Source of the DNA: Geodermatophilus sabuli
Lineage (GTDB): Bacteria; Actinomycetota; Actinomycetes; Mycobacteriales; Geodermatophilaceae
NCBI RefSeq assembly: GCF_900215145.1
Contig: NZ_OBDO01000005.1
Span: forward strand, 186,001 to 250,000
Length of the DNA stretch: 64,000 nucleotides
Reading direction: 5' to 3'
In this document: in pieces, positions 37,123 through 47,661 of the stretch
Position numbering within the stretch: position 1 is the first letter of the stretch
Layout of the letters: each line of letters opens with the position of its first letter
Position numbers and translations under genes: made by a program
The notes under the pieces: generated by a model
Seen by the model: the letters and a program-made list of their open reading frames with translations, nothing else
The model's database searches: none
What the model was told of the DNA's origin: nothing

Positions 37123-38487
37123 TCAGAAGAAGCGGGTGAACGCGGCCCCCAGGTCGGGGACCTCCACCAGCCGCATACCGCGGGGGGCCGGGCCGGCGTC
37201 CTCGGGCACCAGCGCCACCCGGTAGCCCTGGCGCGCTGCCTCGGCCAGCCGGCGTGAGGTGCCGCCCACCCGTCGGATCTCGCCGGAGAGCCCAACCTCC
37301 CCGACGGCGACCAGGCCCTGCGGCAGGGGGGTGTCCTTGGCGGCCGAGGCGATCGCCAGCGCCAGCGCGAGGTCGGCGGCCGGCTCGGCGATGCGCACAC
37401 CGCCGACGGAGGCGGCGAAGACGTCGGCGTCGGCGAGCCTCACCCCCCCGCGGCGCTCCACCACGGCGTTGACCATCGCCACCCGCTGGCTGTCCAGGCC
37501 GCTGACCGCGCGCCGCGGTGAGCCGCCGCCCCCGGAGCCGGCGACGAGGGCCTGCACCTCGGCCAGCAGCGGGCGGCTGCCCTCCATGGTGACCGTGACG
37601 CAGCTGCCCGGTACCGGGGCGGCCCGCCGGGAGACGAACAGGTGGGACGGGTCGGGGACGCCGATCACCCCGCCGTCGCCGATCTCGAAGCAGCCGATCT
37701 CGTCGGCCGGGCCGAACCGGTTCTTGGCGGCCCGGATCAGCCGCAGGGTGGAGTGCCGTTCGCCGTCGAAGGAGATGACGACGTCGACGAGGTGCTCGAG
37801 GGCGCGGGGACCGGCGATCGCACCGTCCTTGGTGACGTGGCCGACCAGGATCGTCGTCATCCCGCGGCTCTTGGCGACGCCGGTGAGCGCGCTGGCGACC
37901 GCGCGGACCTGGGTGGCGCCGCCGTCGGTGCCGTCGACGGCGGGGGAGCGCACCGTCTGGACGCTGTCGAGGACCAGCAGCGACGGCGCGACCTGCTCCA
38001 CGTGTGCGAGGACCGCGGACAGCTCCGTCTCGGCGGCGAGGTAGAGGCGGTCGTGCAGGGCGCCGATGCGCTCGGCGCGCAACCGGACCTGCGCCGCGGA
38101 CTCCTCGCCCGAGACGACCAGTGCGGGCCCGTTCGAGGCGGCCACCCGGTGGGCGACCTCCAGCAGCAGCGTGGACTTGCCCACTCCCGGCTCGCCGGCG
38201 ACGAGCAGCACCGCGCCCGGCACCAGCCCGCCGCCGAGGACGCGGTCGAACTCCTCGATGCCGGTCGGGACGGCGCGCGCCCCGCCCGGCTCGACCTGGG
38301 CGATCGGGACGGCCGGCGCGGTCACCGGCCCGGCCGACACGGCGCGCAGCGGCGAGGCCGGGACGCCGACCTCCTGCAGGGAGCCCCAGGCCTGGCACTC
38401 GGGGCAGCGGCCGACCCACTTGGCCGAGGCGTAGCCGCACTCGGTGCAGCGGTGGGCGGGCCGGGCGGACTTCACTCCTGCAGGCAC
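37123..38487 (-). CDS. radA: DNA repair protein RadA
   Basis: Branch-migration helicase acting with RecA; 454 residues. The N-terminal C4 zinc finger is CTECGYASAKWVGRCPEC, Walker A is GEPGVGKSTLLLEVA, and Walker B LLVLDSVQT. The RadA-specific KNRFG motif occurs in IRAAKNRFGPADE. The C-terminal Lon-like domain includes LALALAIASAAKDTPLPQG. It starts at the GTG at 38487, with a TAGCGT box 6 nt upstream. Confidence 0.96.
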   Translation of the reverse strand: MPAGVKSARPAHRCTECGYASAKWVGRCPECQAWGSLQEVGVPASPLRAVSAGPVTAPAVPIAQVEPGGARAVPTGIEEFDRVLGGGLVPGAVLLVAGEPGVGKSTLLLEVAHRVAASNGPALVVSGEESAAQVRLRAERIGALHDRLYLAAETELSAVLAHVEQVAPSLLVLDSVQTVRSPAVDGTDGGATQVRAVASALTGVAKSRGMTTILVGHVTKDGAIAGPRALEHLVDVVISFDGERHSTLRLIRAAKNRFGPADEIGCFEIGDGGVIGVPDPSHLFVSRRAAPVPGSCVTVTMEGSRPLLAEVQALVAGSGGGGSPRRAVSGLDSQRVAMVNAVVERRGGVRLADADVFAASVGGVRIAEPAADLALALAIASAAKDTPLPQGLVAVGEVGLSGEIRRVGGTSRRLAEAARQGYRVALVPEDAGPAPRGMRLVEVPDLGAAFTRFF

Positions 38488-38493
38488 ACGGCG

Positions 38494-38499
38494 ACGCTA
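38494..38499 (-). promoter_or_regulatory. -10 box of radA
   Basis: On the minus strand TAGCGT is followed by 6 nt and the radA GTG, pointing to a leaderless radA-disA transcript. Confidence 0.45.
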
Positions 38500-38545
38500 G
38501 CCGCCGGGTGCGACAGTTCCCGGCAGCCCGGGGAGGGAGTCGGAC

Positions 38546-39277
38546 TCAGCCGCCGGACTCGGGGTTGCCCCCGCCGGCGACCTCGGTGTCCTGCTCCTCG
38601 GACCCCTCCTCGGTGTGGAAGTCGAAGCCCTCCTCGCGCGGCAGCACCCGGCCGGGGTTGGCCACCAGCGCGCGGGCGGTGATCTCGCCGGCCTCCTCGA
38701 AGGTGAGGGTCAGCTCGATGCTCTGGCCGGCCGTCAGCTCCTCGGTCAGGTCGGCGAGTTCGACGGTGAGGTCGCTGTTGCCGCCGACGAAGACGGTGGT
38801 GCCGGCCGCGACGGGGATGTCGACCTGCGAGCCGGCCGTCGGTGTCGCGGGGGTGGCCGTGGCGGGGGCGTCGACCTGCGAGCCGGCCGTCGGTGTCGCG
38901 GGGGTGGCCGTGGCGGGGGCGTCGGTGCCCGGCGCCGCCGAGGGGGAGCTCGGCACCGCGGGTGACGGGGTGGCCTGGCCGCTGACGAGCACGCCGTCGA
39001 AGCCCTCGCCCTCGATGCCGACCAGGGTGTCGTCCACGTTCCCGGTGTTGACGATCGCCATCGACAGCCCGGCGTCGTCACCGGCCTCGTAGCGACCGTC
39101 GTCGGGGTGCTCGACGGTGATCGCGCGCAGGGTGATGGGGCCGAGCTCGGCCTCGGCGCCGACCTTGTCCCGGTTCTGCGTGGCGGTCTGGCTCACCTGA
39201 CCGGCGCCGCACGCGGTCAGCGCGATCGGGCTGAGGAGCAGGGCACCCATCGTGGCGGCGCGCAGTGCGCGGTTCAC
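38546..39277 (-). CDS. Secreted lipoprotein with duplicated linker
   Basis: 243 residues, probably lipid-anchored. The signal peptide ends in LLLSPIALTACG (lipobox LTAC). The mature part alternates beta-rich stretches (ELGPITLRAITVEHPDDGRY, SMAIVNTGNVDDTLVGIEG) with a Pro/Ala/Thr linker made of two identical 17-residue units (DAPATATPATPTAGSQV), then VFVGGNSDLTVELADLTEEL, which looks like a copper-chaperone or DUF461-like fold. The C-terminal end is acidic. The GTG at 39277 lies 9 nt after GGAGG. Family tentative, function unknown. Confidence 0.65.
   Translation of the reverse strand: MNRALRAATMGALLLSPIALTACGAGQVSQTATQNRDKVGAEAELGPITLRAITVEHPDDGRYEAGDDAGLSMAIVNTGNVDDTLVGIEGEGFDGVLVSGQATPSPAVPSSPSAAPGTDAPATATPATPTAGSQVDAPATATPATPTAGSQVDIPVAAGTTVFVGGNSDLTVELADLTEELTAGQSIELTLTFEEAGEITARALVANPGRVLPREEGFDFHTEEGSEEQDTEVAGGGNPESGG
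38819..38920. repeat. 51-bp perfect tandem duplication
   Basis: 38819-38869 and 38870-38920 are identical 51-bp units inside the lipoprotein gene, keeping its frame and adding 17 residues. Confidence 0.9.
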
Positions 39278-39498
39278 AGCCGTCGACCTCCAGGGACGTG
39301 CCGGCCACCGCACGTCGATGGCCCGAGTCGCGCCGAGCCTAACGCCCGCCCCGGGGGGCCCGCCCGGAGGGAAGCGGTGCCGTGGCGCGGCACCAGGACC
39401 GGTGCCGCGCCCGCCGACACCTGTTCGGGTGACGACGGTCCAGGTCGCCCGCCCGGCTGCCGATCAGGAGGAGACGGTGGACGGCGACAGGAGGTCGT

Positions 39499-40092
39499 GT
39501 GCGGACGGGACTGCCGTTCGACGAGGTCCTGGTCGCGGCCCAGGCCGGGGCCGCGTGGGCCTTCGAGGTGCTCTACCGGGACCTCGCGCCGGCGGTGACC
39601 GGCTACCTGCGCCTGCACGGCGCGGCCGAACCCGACGACCTGGCCAGCGAGACCTTCATCGGGGTCCTGACCGGACTGGCGGGGTTCCGCGGGGACGAGG
39701 ACGCCCTGCGGGCGTGGGTCTTCACCATCGCCCACCGGCGGCTGGTCGACGACTGGCGGCGCCGGGGTCGCCGTCCACAGCTGTCCGACGACGACGCGCT
39801 GCTCGGCGAGCTCGGCGGAGGCGACGCCGAGGACGACGCCATGGCCCGCATCGGCGCCACGGACGTCCACCGGCTCTGCGGCACCCTCCCGGCCGACCAG
39901 CGGGCCGTGCTGCTCCTCCGGGTCCTCGGGGACCTCACGGTCGACCAGGTGGCGCAGGTGCTCGGCCGCTCCGCGGGGTCGGTCAAGGCGCTGCAGCGCC
40001 GCGGACTCCGCAGCCTGCGCGTCGCCCTCGAGTGCACTCCACCCGGACGAGTGACCCCTGGCGCGCACCCTTCCGCGGCCCTCCGGCGATGA
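39499..40092 (+). CDS. ECF-type RNA polymerase sigma factor
   Basis: 197 residues. Region 2 spans about 10-80: WAFEVLYRDLAPAVTGYLRL, EPDDLASETFIGVLTGLAGF, then RAWVFTIAHRRLVDDWRRRG for -10 binding. Region 4 spans about 125-175: LCGTLPADQRAVLLLRVLGD, LTVDQVAQVLGRSAGSVKAL, QRRGLRSLR. The GTG at 39499 follows GGAGG by 4 nt. The gene after it looks like its cognate membrane regulator. Confidence 0.92.
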   Translation: MRTGLPFDEVLVAAQAGAAWAFEVLYRDLAPAVTGYLRLHGAAEPDDLASETFIGVLTGLAGFRGDEDALRAWVFTIAHRRLVDDWRRRGRRPQLSDDDALLGELGGGDAEDDAMARIGATDVHRLCGTLPADQRAVLLLRVLGDLTVDQVAQVLGRSAGSVKALQRRGLRSLRVALECTPPGRVTPGAHPSAALRR

Positions 40093-40102
40093 CGAGGACG
40101 AG

Positions 40103-41131
<1,029 letters not shown>

Positions 41132-41138
41132 CGCGGCG

Positions 41139-41172
41139 GGTGGGGCCGCGATCAGGTGACCGCGGCCCCACC
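41139..41172. terminator. Bidirectional terminator with a stop codon in its loop
   Basis: GGTGGGGCCGCG (41139-41150) pairs perfectly with 41161-41172 around a 10-nt loop that contains the stop codon of the convergent prenyltransferase gene (RC of 41152-41154). The plus-strand gene ends 7 nt before the stem. Confidence 0.8.
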
Positions 41173-42009
41173 GGCAAGCAGGAGGACGACGTCCAGGACG
41201 GTCAGCAGCATGACCGCCGGGAACGCCAGCCGGCGGAACCGGGCGCTGCCCGCGAGGGCGGCGACCGCGACGGCGGGCACCGCGAGCGCCAGCCCCACCC
41301 AGGCGGCCGTGGTGGGTGGACCCTCGGGGGCCAGGACGAGGACCAGGGAGGCGCCGCCCAGCAGGAGCGCGCCGAGGACGGCGGAGACGCGGGCGCCCAG
41401 CCGGTGGGGGAGCCCCCGCACGCCGGTCGCCAGGTCGTCCTCGATGTCGGGCGCGACGTTGGCCAGGTGCGCGGCCGCACCGAGCGCGCCGCCGGCGGCG
41501 ACCAGCCACCACGGCGCCGTCGGGCCTCCGGGCGCCGCGGCGACGACGCCTGCCGGCAGCGCACCGAACCCGGTCACGTAGGGCACGACCGAGACGGTGG
41601 TGCGCTTGAGGCCGGCGTTGTAGGCCCAGCCGCTGGCGACCAGGACCAGCAGCAGCAGGCCGGGCACGAGGCCGAGGAACAGCGACAGGACGACGGCCGT
41701 GGCGGCCGCGCCCAGGGCCAGCGAGCGCAGCAGCGAGGGGGCGACCTCACCCTGCACGACCGGCTTGTCGGCGCGGGCCACGGCGCGGTCGCGGTCGGCG
41801 TCGAGCCAGTCGTTGCTCCAGCCGATGGAGGCCTGACCTGCGAGGACCGCCGCGCCCACCAGCAGGACCCGGCCCGGAGGCGCGCCGGCGGCGACGGCGA
41901 GGAGGGTCGCCACGACGGTCACGGCGGCGGCCGGTCCGGGGTGGGTGGCGAGCACCAGGGCGCGGCCGGTGACCCTGGGCCGGGCGGGATCCGCAGGCAC
42001 ATCGACCAT
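41152..42009 (-). CDS. UbiA-family prenyltransferase (SCO3242-like)
   Basis: 285 residues, integral membrane, about eight spans. The first Asp-rich motif is NDWLDADRDRAVARADKP and the second region ANVAPDIEDDLATGVRGLPH, both Mg-prenyl-diphosphate binding. The family transfers a prenyl group to an acceptor; an actinobacterial branch (SCO3242-like) has an unknown acceptor. The ATG at 42009 has GGGAGGGG about 9 nt upstream; the frame also opens from 42039. It is divergent from carD. Confidence 0.85.
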   Translation of the reverse strand: MVDVPADPARPRVTGRALVLATHPGPAAAVTVVATLLAVAAGAPPGRVLLVGAAVLAGQASIGWSNDWLDADRDRAVARADKPVVQGEVAPSLLRSLALGAAATAVVLSLFLGLVPGLLLLVLVASGWAYNAGLKRTTVSVVPYVTGFGALPAGVVAAAPGGPTAPWWLVAAGGALGAAAHLANVAPDIEDDLATGVRGLPHRLGARVSAVLGALLLGGASLVLVLAPEGPPTTAAWVGLALAVPAVAVAALAGSARFRRLAFPAVMLLTVLDVVLLLAGGAAVT

Positions 42010-42098
42010 GCTGCTGTCAACCCCTCCCGGGTAGTTCACGAGGCCGCTGACCTGCGGGTTTACGAATCTCGGCCGTCCCCTTCGTCAGTTTGCCGTGG

Positions 42099-42104
42099 TA
42101 ACCT
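42099..42104 (+). promoter_or_regulatory. Probable -10 box of carD
   Basis: TAACCT lies 27 nt before the carD ATG at 42132, and an AAAGGGG follows as RBS. The region is notably less GC-rich than its surroundings. Confidence 0.4.
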
Positions 42105-42131
42105 GTTGACAGCGAAAGGGGTCACACACAC

Positions 42132-42614
42132 ATGGGCTTCACTGTCGGCGAGACCGTTGTCTACCCGCACCACGGTGCCGCGCTCATCGAGGCGATCGAG
42201 AAGCGGGTCATCAAGGGTGAAGAGAAGGCCTACCTCGTGCTCAAGGTCGCCCAGGGCGACCTCACCGTGCGCGTGCCGGCCGACAACGCAGAGATCGTCG
42301 GCGTCCGTGACGTCGTCGGTCAGGAGGGGCTGAACAGGGTCTTCGAGGTCCTGCGTGCCCCGCACACCGAGGAGCCGACCAACTGGTCGCGGCGTTACAA
42401 GGCCAACCTCGAGAAGCTCGCCTCCGGTGACGTCAACAAGGTCGCCGAGGTCGTCCGCGACCTGTGGCGCCGCGACAAGGACCGCGGCCTCTCCGCCGGT
42501 GAGAAGCGCATGCTCTCCAAGGCGCGCCAGATCCTGGTCAGCGAGCTCGCGCTCGCCGAGGGCACCAACGAGGACAAGGCCGAGGTCCTGCTCGACGAGG
42601 TCCTCGCCAGCTGA
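42132..42614 (+). CDS. carD: CarD-family transcription regulator
   Basis: Binds RNA polymerase beta and stabilises open complexes at rRNA and many other promoters; 160 residues. The N-terminal RNAP-interaction domain begins [20 protein letters not shown]. The C-terminal helical DNA-binding domain has the conserved [20 protein letters not shown] and [19 protein letters not shown]. It lies upstream of ispD, the standard actinobacterial order. Confidence 0.97.
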   Translation: MGFTVGETVVYPHHGAALIEAIEKRVIKGEEKAYLVLKVAQGDLTVRVPADNAEIVGVRDVVGQEGLNRVFEVLRAPHTEEPTNWSRRYKANLEKLASGDVNKVAEVVRDLWRRDKDRGLSAGEKRMLSKARQILVSELALAEGTNEDKAEVLLDEVLAS

Positions 42615-42655
42615 GCTCGGCTCGGCTCACTCCCCGCACGTCCCAGACCACTCCC

Positions 42656-43318
42656 GTGCACGCCGTCGGCATCGTCGCAGCGGCCGGGAGTGGTCTGCGT
42701 CTGGGGGCAGATCGGCCGAAGGCGCTGGTCCCGCTCGGCGGGCGCGCGCTGGTCTGCTGGGCCGTGGACACCCTGCGCGACGCGGGCGTGGCCGACGTCG
42801 TCGTCGCCGTACCGGCCCCGGAACGGGGGGCCTTCGCGGCCGTGCTGCCGGCGGACGTGCGGCTGGTCGTCGGCGGCCCCACCCGGACCGCGTCGGTCCG
42901 GGCCGCCCTCGCGGCGGCCCCCGACCGGTCCGACGCCGTGCTCGTGCACGACGCGGCGCGCCCGCTGACGCCGCCCGACGTCGTCCGGCGGGTGCTCGAT
43001 GCCCTCGCCCACGGCGCCGCGGCGGTGGTGCCGGTCCTCCCCGTGGTCGACACCACCGTCACCGTGGACGGCGACGGCGTGCTCACCGGCGCCGTGCCCC
43101 GGGAGACGCTCCGCCGGGTGCAGACGCCGCAGGGCTTCGCGCGGGCCGTCCTCGCCGACGCCTACGCGGCGCTGCCCGACGACGCCGAGTTCACCGACGA
43201 CGCCGCCGTGGTGCGTGCCGCCGGCACCCCGGTCGCCACGGTGGCCGGTGACGAGCGGGCGGGGAAGGTGACCGTCGCCCACGATCTGGCGCTGGCGGAG
43301 CTCCAGGTGGCCGGGTGA
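42656..43318 (+). CDS. ispD: 2-C-methyl-D-erythritol 4-phosphate cytidylyltransferase
   Basis: MEP-pathway step joining MEP and CTP; 220 residues. The CTP-binding loop is [19 protein letters not shown] (about 6-24), then [25 protein letters not shown] and [14 protein letters not shown]. The GTG at 42656 gives [11 protein letters not shown]. Its stop overlaps the ispF GTG. Confidence 0.95.
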   Translation: MHAVGIVAAAGSGLRLGADRPKALVPLGGRALVCWAVDTLRDAGVADVVVAVPAPERGAFAAVLPADVRLVVGGPTRTASVRAALAAAPDRSDAVLVHDAARPLTPPDVVRRVLDALAHGAAAVVPVLPVVDTTVTVDGDGVLTGAVPRETLRRVQTPQGFARAVLADAYAALPDDAEFTDDAAVVRAAGTPVATVAGDERAGKVTVAHDLALAELQVAG

Positions 43319-43809
43319 GCACCGCCCTGCCGCGGGTCGGCCTCGGGGTCGACGTCCACCCGATCGAGGCCGGCCGGTCCTGCTGGCTGGCCGGGCTGGA
43401 GTGGCCGGGTGTCGACGGCTGCGCCGGCCACTCCGACGGCGACGTCGTCGCCCACGCCCTGACCGATGCGGTGCTGTCGGCCGCGGGGTTGGGCGACATC
43501 GGGGGGCTGCTCGGCACCGACGACCCGCGCTGGGCCAACGCGCGCGGCGCGGCGGTGCTCGAGCACGTGCGCGCGACCCTGAGAGCGGCCGGCTGGCGGG
43601 TGGGCAACGCCGCCGTGCAGCTGATCGGGAACACCCCCAGGGTCGGTCCGCGCCGGGCCGAGGCGGAGGGGGTGCTGTCGACGGCCCTGGGCGCCCCGGT
43701 CAGCGTCACCGCCACCACCACCGACGGCCTGGGGCTCACCGGCCGGGGGGAGGGGCGGGCGGCGCTGGCAACCGCGCTCGTCGTCCGGGCGGACGCCGGA
43801 CCGAGCTGA
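43315..43809 (+). CDS. ispF: 2-C-methyl-D-erythritol 2,4-cyclodiphosphate synthase
   Basis: MEP-pathway cyclase; 164 residues. Metal-binding [10 protein letters not shown] (D-x-H) at about 9-18, [20 protein letters not shown] and [12 protein letters not shown]. The C-terminal [16 protein letters not shown] is the CDP-binding signature. It overlaps ispD by 4 nt. Confidence 0.96.
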   Translation: MSTALPRVGLGVDVHPIEAGRSCWLAGLEWPGVDGCAGHSDGDVVAHALTDAVLSAAGLGDIGGLLGTDDPRWANARGAAVLEHVRATLRAAGWRVGNAAVQLIGNTPRVGPRRAEAEGVLSTALGAPVSVTATTTDGLGLTGRGEGRAALATALVVRADAGPS

Positions 43810-43817
43810 GCGCCGCG

Positions 43818-43867
43818 GCTCCGTGGACTCCGCGCAGAGCTGGTGCTGTGCTCCGTAGACTCCGCGC
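43818..43867 (+). repeat. Duplicated 18-bp promoter-like sequence before cysS
   Basis: 43818-43835 and 43850-43867 match at 17 of 18 positions (GCTCCGTGGACTCCGCGC versus GCTCCGTAGACTCCGCGC). The one difference turns TGGACT into the -10-like TAGACT (43856-43861), which ends 7 nt before the cysS GTG. Confidence 0.75.
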
Positions 43868-43868
43868 G

Positions 43869-45272
43869 GTGAGCCTCCGCCTGTACGACACGGCCGCACG
43901 CGCGGTCCGCGACTTCACGCCCCTGCGTGCGGGCCAGGCCTCCATGTACGTCTGCGGGCTCACCCCGCAGGGCCCGCCGCACGTGGGGCACGTGCGGTCC
44001 GCGCTGGTCTTCGACGTGCTGCGCCGCTGGCTCACCGCCGGCGGGCTCGAGGTCACCTACGTCCGCAACGTCACCGACATCGAGGACAAGATCCTCACCA
44101 GGGCCGCCGAGCACGGCGTGCCGTGGTGGGCGTGGGCGTACCGCTACGAGCTGGCGGTCACCCACGCCTACGACGCCCTCGGCGTGCTGCCGCCCACCTA
44201 CGAGCCGCGGGCCACCGGGCACATCCCCGACATGGTGGCGCTGATCGAGCGGCTCATCGAGCGCGGCCACGCCTACGCCGTCGGCGGCGACGTCTACTTC
44301 GACGTCCGCAGCTTCCCCGGCTACGGCGAGCTGACCCGGCAGACGCTGCGCGACCTCCAGCCGGCCGCCGACACCGAGACCGACGAGCGCAAACGCGATC
44401 CCCGCGACTTCGCGCTGTGGAAGGCCGCCAAGCCCGGCGAGCCGGAGACGGCCGCCTGGCCGACCCCGTGGGGCCGTGGCCGGCCGGGCTGGCACATCGA
44501 GTGCTCCGCGATGGCCGAACGCTATCTGGGTGCCGAATTCGACGTCCACGGCGGCGGGCTGGACCTGCGCTTCCCCCACCACGAGAACGAGCGCGCCCAG
44601 TCGATGGCCGCCGGCGACGATTTCGCTCAGTACTGGCTGCACCACGGCTGGGTCACCCTCGGCGGCGAGAAGATGAGCAAGTCGCTGGGCAACACCGCGC
44701 AGGTCGACGAGGTGGTCAAGCGGGTGCGGCCGGTGGAGCTGCGCTACTACCTGGTCGCCCCGCACTACCGGTCGACGATCGAGTTCACCGACGCAGCACT
44801 CGCCGAGGCCGGTGCGGCCTACCGGCGGCTGGAGACGTTCGTGCGGCGGGCGGCCGAGCGGGTGGGGGAGGATGCCGGCAAGCCCGAGCTGGTCCCGGAG
44901 TTCCGCGCCGCGCTGGACGACGACCTCGGCACCCCGGCCGCGGTCGCCGCCGTCCACGAGGCGGTCCGGCAGGGCAACACCGCGCTGGCCGACGGGCAGG
45001 ACGACGCCGTGGCCGCCGCACTCGGGTCGGTGCGCGCGATGCTGGCCGTGCTGGGTCTGGACCCGCTCGACCCACACTGGTCCACCGGCGGGAGCGACGA
45101 CCGGCTGACCGAGGTCACCGGCGGACTGGTGGGGCTGGCGCTGGAGCAGCGCCAGGCCGCCCGCGCGCGCCGGGACTACGCGGCCGCCGATGCCATCCGC
45201 GACCAGCTCACCGCCCTCGGCGTGCAGGTCGAGGACACCCCGAACGGACCCCGATGGGAGCTGAGCCGCTGA
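43869..45272 (+). CDS. cysS: Cysteinyl-tRNA synthetase
   Basis: Charges tRNA-Cys; 467 residues. The zinc ligands and HIGH motif lie in [20 protein letters not shown]. Further marks are [30 protein letters not shown] (zinc Cys), [18 protein letters not shown] (zinc His) and KMSKS in [11 protein letters not shown]. It is not the mycothiol ligase MshC, which is shorter and lacks this context. The GTG at 43869 follows TAGACT by 7 nt. Its stop overlaps rlmB. Confidence 0.94.
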   Translation: MSLRLYDTAARAVRDFTPLRAGQASMYVCGLTPQGPPHVGHVRSALVFDVLRRWLTAGGLEVTYVRNVTDIEDKILTRAAEHGVPWWAWAYRYELAVTHAYDALGVLPPTYEPRATGHIPDMVALIERLIERGHAYAVGGDVYFDVRSFPGYGELTRQTLRDLQPAADTETDERKRDPRDFALWKAAKPGEPETAAWPTPWGRGRPGWHIECSAMAERYLGAEFDVHGGGLDLRFPHHENERAQSMAAGDDFAQYWLHHGWVTLGGEKMSKSLGNTAQVDEVVKRVRPVELRYYLVAPHYRSTIEFTDAALAEAGAAYRRLETFVRRAAERVGEDAGKPELVPEFRAALDDDLGTPAAVAAVHEAVRQGNTALADGQDDAVAAALGSVRAMLAVLGLDPLDPHWSTGGSDDRLTEVTGGLVGLALEQRQAARARRDYAAADAIRDQLTALGVQVEDTPNGPRWELSR

Positions 45273-46234
45273 TGGCCGGCAACAGTCAGCGACGAGGCCG
45301 CAGCAGCGGTGCCGGCAAGAAGACGGCCACTGCCGGCACCGGCGGGAAGAACCGCCGGGCGCTGGCCGGGCGCGGCGCGACACCGCCGGCCGAGGCCCGC
45401 ACCGGGCACCCGGCGCAGCGGCGCGCGCAGGCCGACGCGCGGCGCCGGGCCGAGCGTGACCGCAGCCGACAGCGTGCCGAGGAGAGCCCGGAGCTGCTGC
45501 TCGGCCGCAACCCGGTCGTCGAGGCCCTGCGGGCGCAGATCCCCGCGACGGCTCTGTACGTGGTCACCGGCGACACCACGCGGGGCGCCCTGGACGAGCG
45601 GATCGCCGAGGCGATCGCGCTCGCCGGCGACCGCGGGCTGCCGCTGCTCGAGGTCGGCAAGGCCGAGTTCGACCGGATGTCCAACGGGGCGCTGCACCAG
45701 GGCATCGGCCTGCAGGTGCCGCCGTACCAGTACGCGCACCCGGAGGACCTGCTCGACCTCGCCCGCGACTCGGGCCGGCCGCCGCTGATCGTGGCGATGG
45801 ACGGCGTCACCGACCCGCGCAACCTGGGGGCCGTGGTCCGGTCCGCGGCGGCGTTCGACGCGCACGGCGTCGTCGTGCCGCAGCGCCGGTCGGTCGGTAT
45901 GACGGCCTCGGCGTGGCGGACCAGCGCGGGTGCCGCCGCGCGGCTGCCGGTCGCGCGCGCGGTCAACCTGGCCCGCGCACTCGCCTCCTACCAGGACGCC
46001 GGGCTGATGACCGTCGGCCTGGCAGGGGACGGCGACGTCGACGTGCACGAGTTCGACGGCTTCGCCGACCCGGTGGCGCTGGTGGTGGGGGCCGAGGGGA
46101 CGGGCCTGTCGCGCCTGGTGCGGGAGCGCTGCGACGTCGTCGTCCGCATCCCGATCGCCCGCGACACCGAGTCGCTCAACGTCAGCGTCGCCGCCGGGAT
46201 CGCCCTCTACGCGGCGGCGTCGGCCCGGCGGTGA
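45272..46234 (+). CDS. rlmB: 23S rRNA (guanosine-2'-O)-methyltransferase RlmB
   Basis: SPOUT-class TrmH-family 2'-O-methyltransferase; 320 residues. A long basic N-terminal extension (about residues 1-70, Arg/Ala-rich) precedes [20 protein letters not shown]. The knot motifs are [40 protein letters not shown] and [20 protein letters not shown]. It overlaps cysS by one base (TGATG). Confidence 0.94.
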   Translation: MAGNSQRRGRSSGAGKKTATAGTGGKNRRALAGRGATPPAEARTGHPAQRRAQADARRRAERDRSRQRAEESPELLLGRNPVVEALRAQIPATALYVVTGDTTRGALDERIAEAIALAGDRGLPLLEVGKAEFDRMSNGALHQGIGLQVPPYQYAHPEDLLDLARDSGRPPLIVAMDGVTDPRNLGAVVRSAAAFDAHGVVVPQRRSVGMTASAWRTSAGAAARLPVARAVNLARALASYQDAGLMTVGLAGDGDVDVHEFDGFADPVALVVGAEGTGLSRLVRERCDVVVRIPIARDTESLNVSVAAGIALYAAASARR

Positions 46235-46249
46235 CACTGACGGCCCACC

Positions 46250-46276
46250 GGACGGCACCGCAGTCAGGTGCCGTCC
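46250..46276. terminator. Hairpin terminator after rlmB
   Basis: GGACGGCACC (46250-46259) pairs with GGTGCCGTCC (46267-46276) around a 7-nt loop, 16 nt after the rlmB stop, facing the convergent DUF445 gene. Confidence 0.7.
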
Positions 46277-46334
46277 CCCTGGTGCGCTGAGCCCCACCGC
46301 CACCTCGTCGCGGATCCCTCCGGGGGTCCACGCC

Positions 46335-47615
46335 TCACGACAGCAGTTGGGCGACGGTGTAGATCACCAGGCCGGCCAGGCCGCCGACCACGGTGCCGTT
46401 GACGCGGATCCACTGCAGGTCCCGGCCGACCTGCAGCTCGATGCGGCGGCTGGTCTCCTCGGTGTCCCAGCGCGCGACGGTGCCGCCGACCAGGTCGGCC
46501 AGATCGCCGGCGAACCGCTCGACCAGGTAGCCCGCGACGGTGTGCGCGCGCCGCTGGACCAGCTCCCGCACCGTGGGGTCGGTCTGCAGCAGCCGCGCGC
46601 CGTCCCGGATGAGCTCGGTGACCCGGGTCCGCAGGACCGACTCCGGGTCCGCGGCGGCGGCCAGGACGGCGTTCTTCAGGTTGCTCCACAGCGACCCCGA
46701 CCAGGTCCGGACGGCGGGGTGCTCGAGCAGCTCCTTCTTCAGTTCCTCGATGCGGCCCGCGGTGGCCGGGTCGGTGCGCAGCGCGTGCACGTAGGCCCGC
46801 AGCCGGGCGTCGTAGTCCCGACGCAGCTCGTGCCGGGGGTCCTGGCCGACCTCCTCCAGGAACCCCTGCACGGCGGAGAAGACCCGGTCGAACACCCGGT
46901 CGTCCACCCAGTCGGGCACCCACGCCGGGGAGGCGTCGCCCAGCTGGGCGCGGAACACGACCCGGTTGTCCTCGAGGAAGCGGGTCAGCCCCCGCAGCGC
47001 GGCCGAGAGCACCTCCTGGTGGCGGTCGCCGTCGACCACGAGCTCCAGCGCGCGGGCGACGACCGGGGCCGCGGGGGTGGCGTGCAGCTTGCGGTCGACG
47101 AGGGCGGCGACGGCCGGCTGCAGGTCCTCGTCCTTGATCAGGTCGGCGACGGAGTGCAGCAGGGCCGAGGCGTCCCCGGCCAGCCGCTCCGCCCGCCCCG
47201 GGGCGGCGAGGAAGGCACCGAGCCGGCCGGGCACGTCGACCGTGGTCAGCTTCTCCTCGATCACCGCGCGGGTCAGGAAGTTCTCCTGGACGAAGGTGCC
47301 CAGGCTGGCGCCGATCTGGTCCTTCTTGCGCGGGATGATCGCCGTGTGCGGGATCGGCAGCCGCAACGGGTGCCGGAACAGCGCGGTGACGGCGAACCAG
47401 TCGGCCAGCGCACCGACCATCGAGGCCTCGGCCGTCGCCCGGACGTACCCGACCCACGCCCCGGTCTCCGGCCCCAGCAGCACGCAGATGACGAAGACGA
47501 CCGCGGCGGCGGCGAAGAGCCCGGTGGCCAGCCGCTTCATGCGGGCGAGGTCACGCGCCCGCTCCGGGTCGTCGAGCGAGGTGGCGAGGGGCGCGGTCGG
47601 GCGGGGTGCCGGCAC
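46335..47615 (-). CDS. DUF445 membrane protein
   Basis: 426 residues. A TM near the N-terminus (LFAAAAVVFVICVLLGPETG) is followed by the family hallmark ATAEASMVGALADWFAVTALFRHP. A long helical domain and a C-terminal TM (GGLAGLVIYTVAQLL) complete it. The function of DUF445/YjiN-type proteins is unknown. The start GTG at 47615 is chosen because TAGGCT ends 7 nt upstream; an in-frame GTG at 47633 would place that box inside the gene. Confidence 0.88.
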   Translation of the reverse strand: MPAPRPTAPLATSLDDPERARDLARMKRLATGLFAAAAVVFVICVLLGPETGAWVGYVRATAEASMVGALADWFAVTALFRHPLRLPIPHTAIIPRKKDQIGASLGTFVQENFLTRAVIEEKLTTVDVPGRLGAFLAAPGRAERLAGDASALLHSVADLIKDEDLQPAVAALVDRKLHATPAAPVVARALELVVDGDRHQEVLSAALRGLTRFLEDNRVVFRAQLGDASPAWVPDWVDDRVFDRVFSAVQGFLEEVGQDPRHELRRDYDARLRAYVHALRTDPATAGRIEELKKELLEHPAVRTWSGSLWSNLKNAVLAAAADPESVLRTRVTELIRDGARLLQTDPTVRELVQRRAHTVAGYLVERFAGDLADLVGGTVARWDTEETSRRIELQVGRDLQWIRVNGTVVGGLAGLVIYTVAQLLS

Positions 47616-47622
47616 CCCGCCG

Positions 47623-47628
47623 AGCCTA
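47623..47628 (-). promoter_or_regulatory. -10 box deciding the DUF445 start
   Basis: On the minus strand TAGGCT is followed by 7 nt and the GTG at 47615. Confidence 0.45.
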
Positions 47629-47661
47629 GGCACCCCGCCGCCGCCCCCGCTCGTGGGCAGG

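Noticed and set aside
38819..38920. Insertion-sequence terminal repeats
   Set aside because: The units are direct, in frame and inside a coding linker, with no transposase.
43869..45272. Mycothiol ligase MshC instead of CysS
   Set aside because: The 467-residue length, complete C-terminal domain and ispDF-rlmB context fit CysS; MshC is shorter.
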